Both the position numbers and the translations under genes were made by a program. Under the pieces are notes generated by a model. That model worked only from the letters and a program-made list of their open reading frames with translations, made no database searches and was not told where the DNA came from. This document shows positions 62,228-64,000 of a DNA stretch of 64,000 bases, piece after piece (the stretch's first letter is position 1; each line of letters opens with the position of its first letter). The DNA is from Methylaequor sp045563055 (GTDB lineage: Bacteria > Pseudomonadota > Alphaproteobacteria > Methylaequorales > Methylaequoraceae), in the NCBI GenBank assembly GCA_045563055.1, contig JBJKUR010000008.1, positions 138,247 through 202,246 of the forward strand. The letters run 5' to 3'.

Positions 62228-63552
62228 ATGAAAAACTTACAAAAGATTCATTAATTTCAAAGTTTACAGATGGGTGTAAGGTAAAGAAAGATTGGAAAAT
62301 TGGTACAGAGCATGAAAAATTTGGATTTATAAAAAAAAATCTTTCTCCAATAAATATCAAAGATATTCAAAAAATTTTTTTAAAATTGAGCGATAATTAC
62401 GGGTGGAAAAGGGTCTATGAGAATACAAATATTATAGAACTGAGAAAAAATGGTTCCTCTATTACTCTAGAACCAGGAGGGCAGATAGAGCTTTCTGGAG
62501 CTCCACTAAAAAATTTATTCCAGACATGCAATGAAGTTAACCAGCACCATGACGAGTTGCATGCTGTATGTAAAGATTATGATATAGAATTCATGGGAAT
62601 GGGAGTTTTACCAAAGTGGGATCTTAAACAATTAGAGATAATGCCAAAAAAAAGATATGAAATCATGAAAAACTACATGCCGAAAGTAGGTGACATGGGG
62701 CTTGACATGATGATGAGGACTACAACAATTCAGGCCAACTTTGATTATTCTTCGGAAAAAGATATGATTAATAAGTTTAGAGTAGCTCAGTCACTGCAAC
62801 CAATAATTGTAGCTTTATATGCAAACTCTCCATTTGTAGAAGGTAAATTAACAGAATTTTTAAGTTACAGGTCGTATATATGGACAAGAACAGACAAAGA
62901 TCGTTGTGGTCTTTTACCATTTGTCTATGAAGAAAGTTTTTCATTTGAGAGATATGTGGATTACCTACTAGATGTACCAATGTATTTCATAATAAGAGAT
63001 AATAAGTATATTGATTTATCTGGAATTACATTTAGGCAATATATGAAAAACAAATTTAAAGATTTCAGTGCTTCAATAAATGATTGGAACATACATATAA
63101 CAACAGTATTTCCGGAAGTAAGGTTAAAATCTTATATTGAATTAAGAGGTGCAGATGGAGGCCCATGGTCCAGAGTCTGTGCTCTTCCAGCATTTTGGAC
63201 AGGAATATTATATGATGAAAGTATTTTAAATCAGTTAGTAGAACTTGTAAAACATTGGAGTTTTCAGGATGTACAAAGTTTTTATAATGATGTAAGGGTT
63301 GACGGTTTAAATGCCAGAACTCCATCTGGGGAGAGTTTATTGGATTTTTCTAGTAAAATCATTGAACTTTCAGCGAAAGGTCTTGGAAATAGAGACATAA
63401 ACTTTGATGGAAAGAGTGAGCAGTCATTTTTGGATCCTCTAAAGAAAATTTTAAAATCTGGATTAACTCCTGCTGATAACTGGAAAAAATTATATTTAAA
63501 GGAATGGTCTAATAACATAGATGTGCTATACAAAAATAATTATTTTAAATGA
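62224..63552 (+). CDS. gshA: Glutamate-cysteine ligase (plant/alphaproteobacterial type)
   Basis: GshA makes gamma-glutamylcysteine, the first step to glutathione. The enzyme is of the class found in alphaproteobacteria and plants rather than the Escherichia coli type. It has KIGTEHEKFGFI (about 25-36), LEPGGQIELSGAP (about 86-98), MMMRTTTIQANFDY and RGADGGPWSRVCALPAFWTG. I use the ATG at 62224, which overlaps the rsmE stop by 4 bp. An in-frame ATG at 62203 lies well inside rsmE. The length is 442 aa. gshB is not in the window. Confidence 0.94.
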   Translation: MNEKLTKDSLISKFTDGCKVKKDWKIGTEHEKFGFIKKNLSPINIKDIQKIFLKLSDNYGWKRVYENTNIIELRKNGSSITLEPGGQIELSGAPLKNLFQTCNEVNQHHDELHAVCKDYDIEFMGMGVLPKWDLKQLEIMPKKRYEIMKNYMPKVGDMGLDMMMRTTTIQANFDYSSEKDMINKFRVAQSLQPIIVALYANSPFVEGKLTEFLSYRSYIWTRTDKDRCGLLPFVYEESFSFERYVDYLLDVPMYFIIRDNKYIDLSGITFRQYMKNKFKDFSASINDWNIHITTVFPEVRLKSYIELRGADGGPWSRVCALPAFWTGILYDESILNQLVELVKHWSFQDVQSFYNDVRVDGLNARTPSGESLLDFSSKIIELSAKGLGNRDINFDGKSEQSFLDPLKKILKSGLTPADNWKKLYLKEWSNNIDVLYKNNYFK

Positions 63553-63555
63553 TTA

Positions 63556-63846
63556 ATGGATAAAACTGAAAACATAAAAAGGATTAGAGAACAGATTGAT
63601 CTAATTGATTTAGAGATGTTAAATTTACTCTCAAAACGAAAGGACTTAGTTACAGAAATTGTTAAGTTTAAAAGTAGGGATCAGATCATTGATAAGAAAA
63701 GAATTAAACTAATTTTGGATAAACTTGATTTGGAAGCAAAAAAAAGAGGAATTCCTGAAAATCTTGTCAGAAACCTTTGGGAAGGGATGATTAAATCCTT
63801 TATTTCTTATGAAGAGGACATATTTGAAAATGAACAGAAAAAGTAA
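63556..63846 (+). CDS. Chorismate mutase (AroQ-type)
   Basis: This 96-residue all-helical protein matches monofunctional AroQ chorismate mutases. It has IREQIDLIDLEMLNLLSKRK (about 10-29), where the arginine and Lys side chains bind chorismate. KRIKLILDKLDLEAKKRG and a third helix LVRNLWEGMIKSFISYEED follow. It converts chorismate to prephenate for Phe and Tyr synthesis. It starts 4 bp after gshA. Its TAA is directly followed by the stop of tldD on the other strand. Confidence 0.88.
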   Translation: MDKTENIKRIREQIDLIDLEMLNLLSKRKDLVTEIVKFKSRDQIIDKKRIKLILDKLDLEAKKRGIPENLVRNLWEGMIKSFISYEEDIFENEQKK

Positions 63847-64000
63847 CTATTTTAATGTGCCACCAACAGTTAAGTTTTTTATCTTTAAACTAGGTTGACC
63901 TACACCAACTGGAACACTTTGCCCTTCTTTCCCGCATGTTCCAATACCATCATCAAGCTGCATGTTATTCGCAACCATAGTTACGTCCTTGAGAATTTCA
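63847..64000 (-). CDS. tldD: TldD metalloprotease, C-terminal end only
   Basis: The frame is open to the window edge and ends in TAG at 63847-63849. The visible 50 residues match the TldD C-terminus: VTMVANNMQLDDGIGTCGKE, GQSVPVGVGQPSL and a terminal VGGTLK. The conserved cysteine in GTCGKEGQS is typical. The zinc site HExxxH would lie further upstream outside the window. TldD is the catalytic partner of PmbA (59064-60404). The two are on the same strand but separated by other genes. Confidence 0.92.
   Translation of the reverse strand, partial: EILKDVTMVANNMQLDDGIGTCGKEGQSVPVGVGQPSLKIKNLTVGGTLK

Noticed and set aside
1..64000. Search by eye for tRNA, rRNA, insertion sequences, integrases of phage type and toxin-antitoxin pairs
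   Set aside because: Nearly all bases are covered by housekeeping genes. The only recombinase is the Xer type linked to DUF484, and no intergenic gap is long enough for a structured RNA gene without a visible signal.

Overview
The window is a gene-dense, very AT-rich stretch (roughly 70% A+T by eye) from a Gram-negative alphaproteobacterium with a streamlined, probably free-living aquatic-type genome. The lineage call rests on gene order rather than a marker gene. Alphaproteobacterial arrangements include rlmH-gpmI-envC-ctpA-rppH next to an F1-only atpHAGDC operon, priA upstream of atpH, and DUF484-xerC. Others are a chain joining mdh-sucCD and sdhCDAB to leuCDB-asd, and ileS-lspA-DUF3035-M16-M16. 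A pmbA/phosphatase/DUF374/waaA/lpxK block and ubiA-rsmE-gshA complete the picture. I cannot name the genus. I saw no rRNA, tRNA, insertion sequence, phage gene, CRISPR array or toxin-antitoxin pair.

Layout. 1-4495 (+): end of rlmH, gpmI, an EnvC-like septal hydrolase activator, ctpA and rppH. 4492-11254 (-): ATP synthase F1 operon (atpHAGDC) preceded by a frameshifted priA. 11321-12879 (+): DUF484 and xerC. 12881-31537 (-): an unbroken run of 21 genes, the longest gap being 70 bp. It covers SRP and ribosome genes (ffh, rpsP, rimM, trmD, rplS), leucine and aspartate-family synthesis, a mesaconyl-CoA hydratase-like gene, succinate dehydrogenase, zapE, nadAC, malate dehydrogenase, succinyl-CoA synthetase and an ACT-domain protein. 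31665-34655 (+): dapF, mtaB and a frameshifted ftsY. 34652-35813 (-): a PQQ-type sugar dehydrogenase broken in three places. 35856-47346 (+): MaoC, ribF, ileS, lspA, two lipoproteins, an M16 peptidase pair, pgi and mutL. 47349-64000: short alternating groups for RNA modification, nucleotide and quinone metabolism, lipid A/LPS core assembly (msbA, DUF374, waaA, lpxK), glutathione, chorismate mutase and both halves of the PmbA/TldD protease pair.

Together the genes are almost all core housekeeping: energy (TCA cycle, complex II, F1), the SRP route (Ffh and FtsY), envelope building, and amino-acid and cofactor synthesis. No cryptic multi-gene defence or secondary-metabolite system is visible. 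The unusual signals are subtle. (i) Single-base frameshifts lie in homopolymers inside two normally essential genes (priA T8, ftsY A12), while several other A9-A11 coding tracts are intact. (ii) All eight convergent gene pairs abut or overlap, leaving no room for a terminator. (iii) Two ribosomal proteins of one operon carry long low-complexity tails, one made of tandem 54-bp repeats. (iv) A terminator-shaped hairpin sits in the short ffh/dapF divergent region. (v) A proline-rich orphan lipoprotein sits between lspA and the M16 peptidases.
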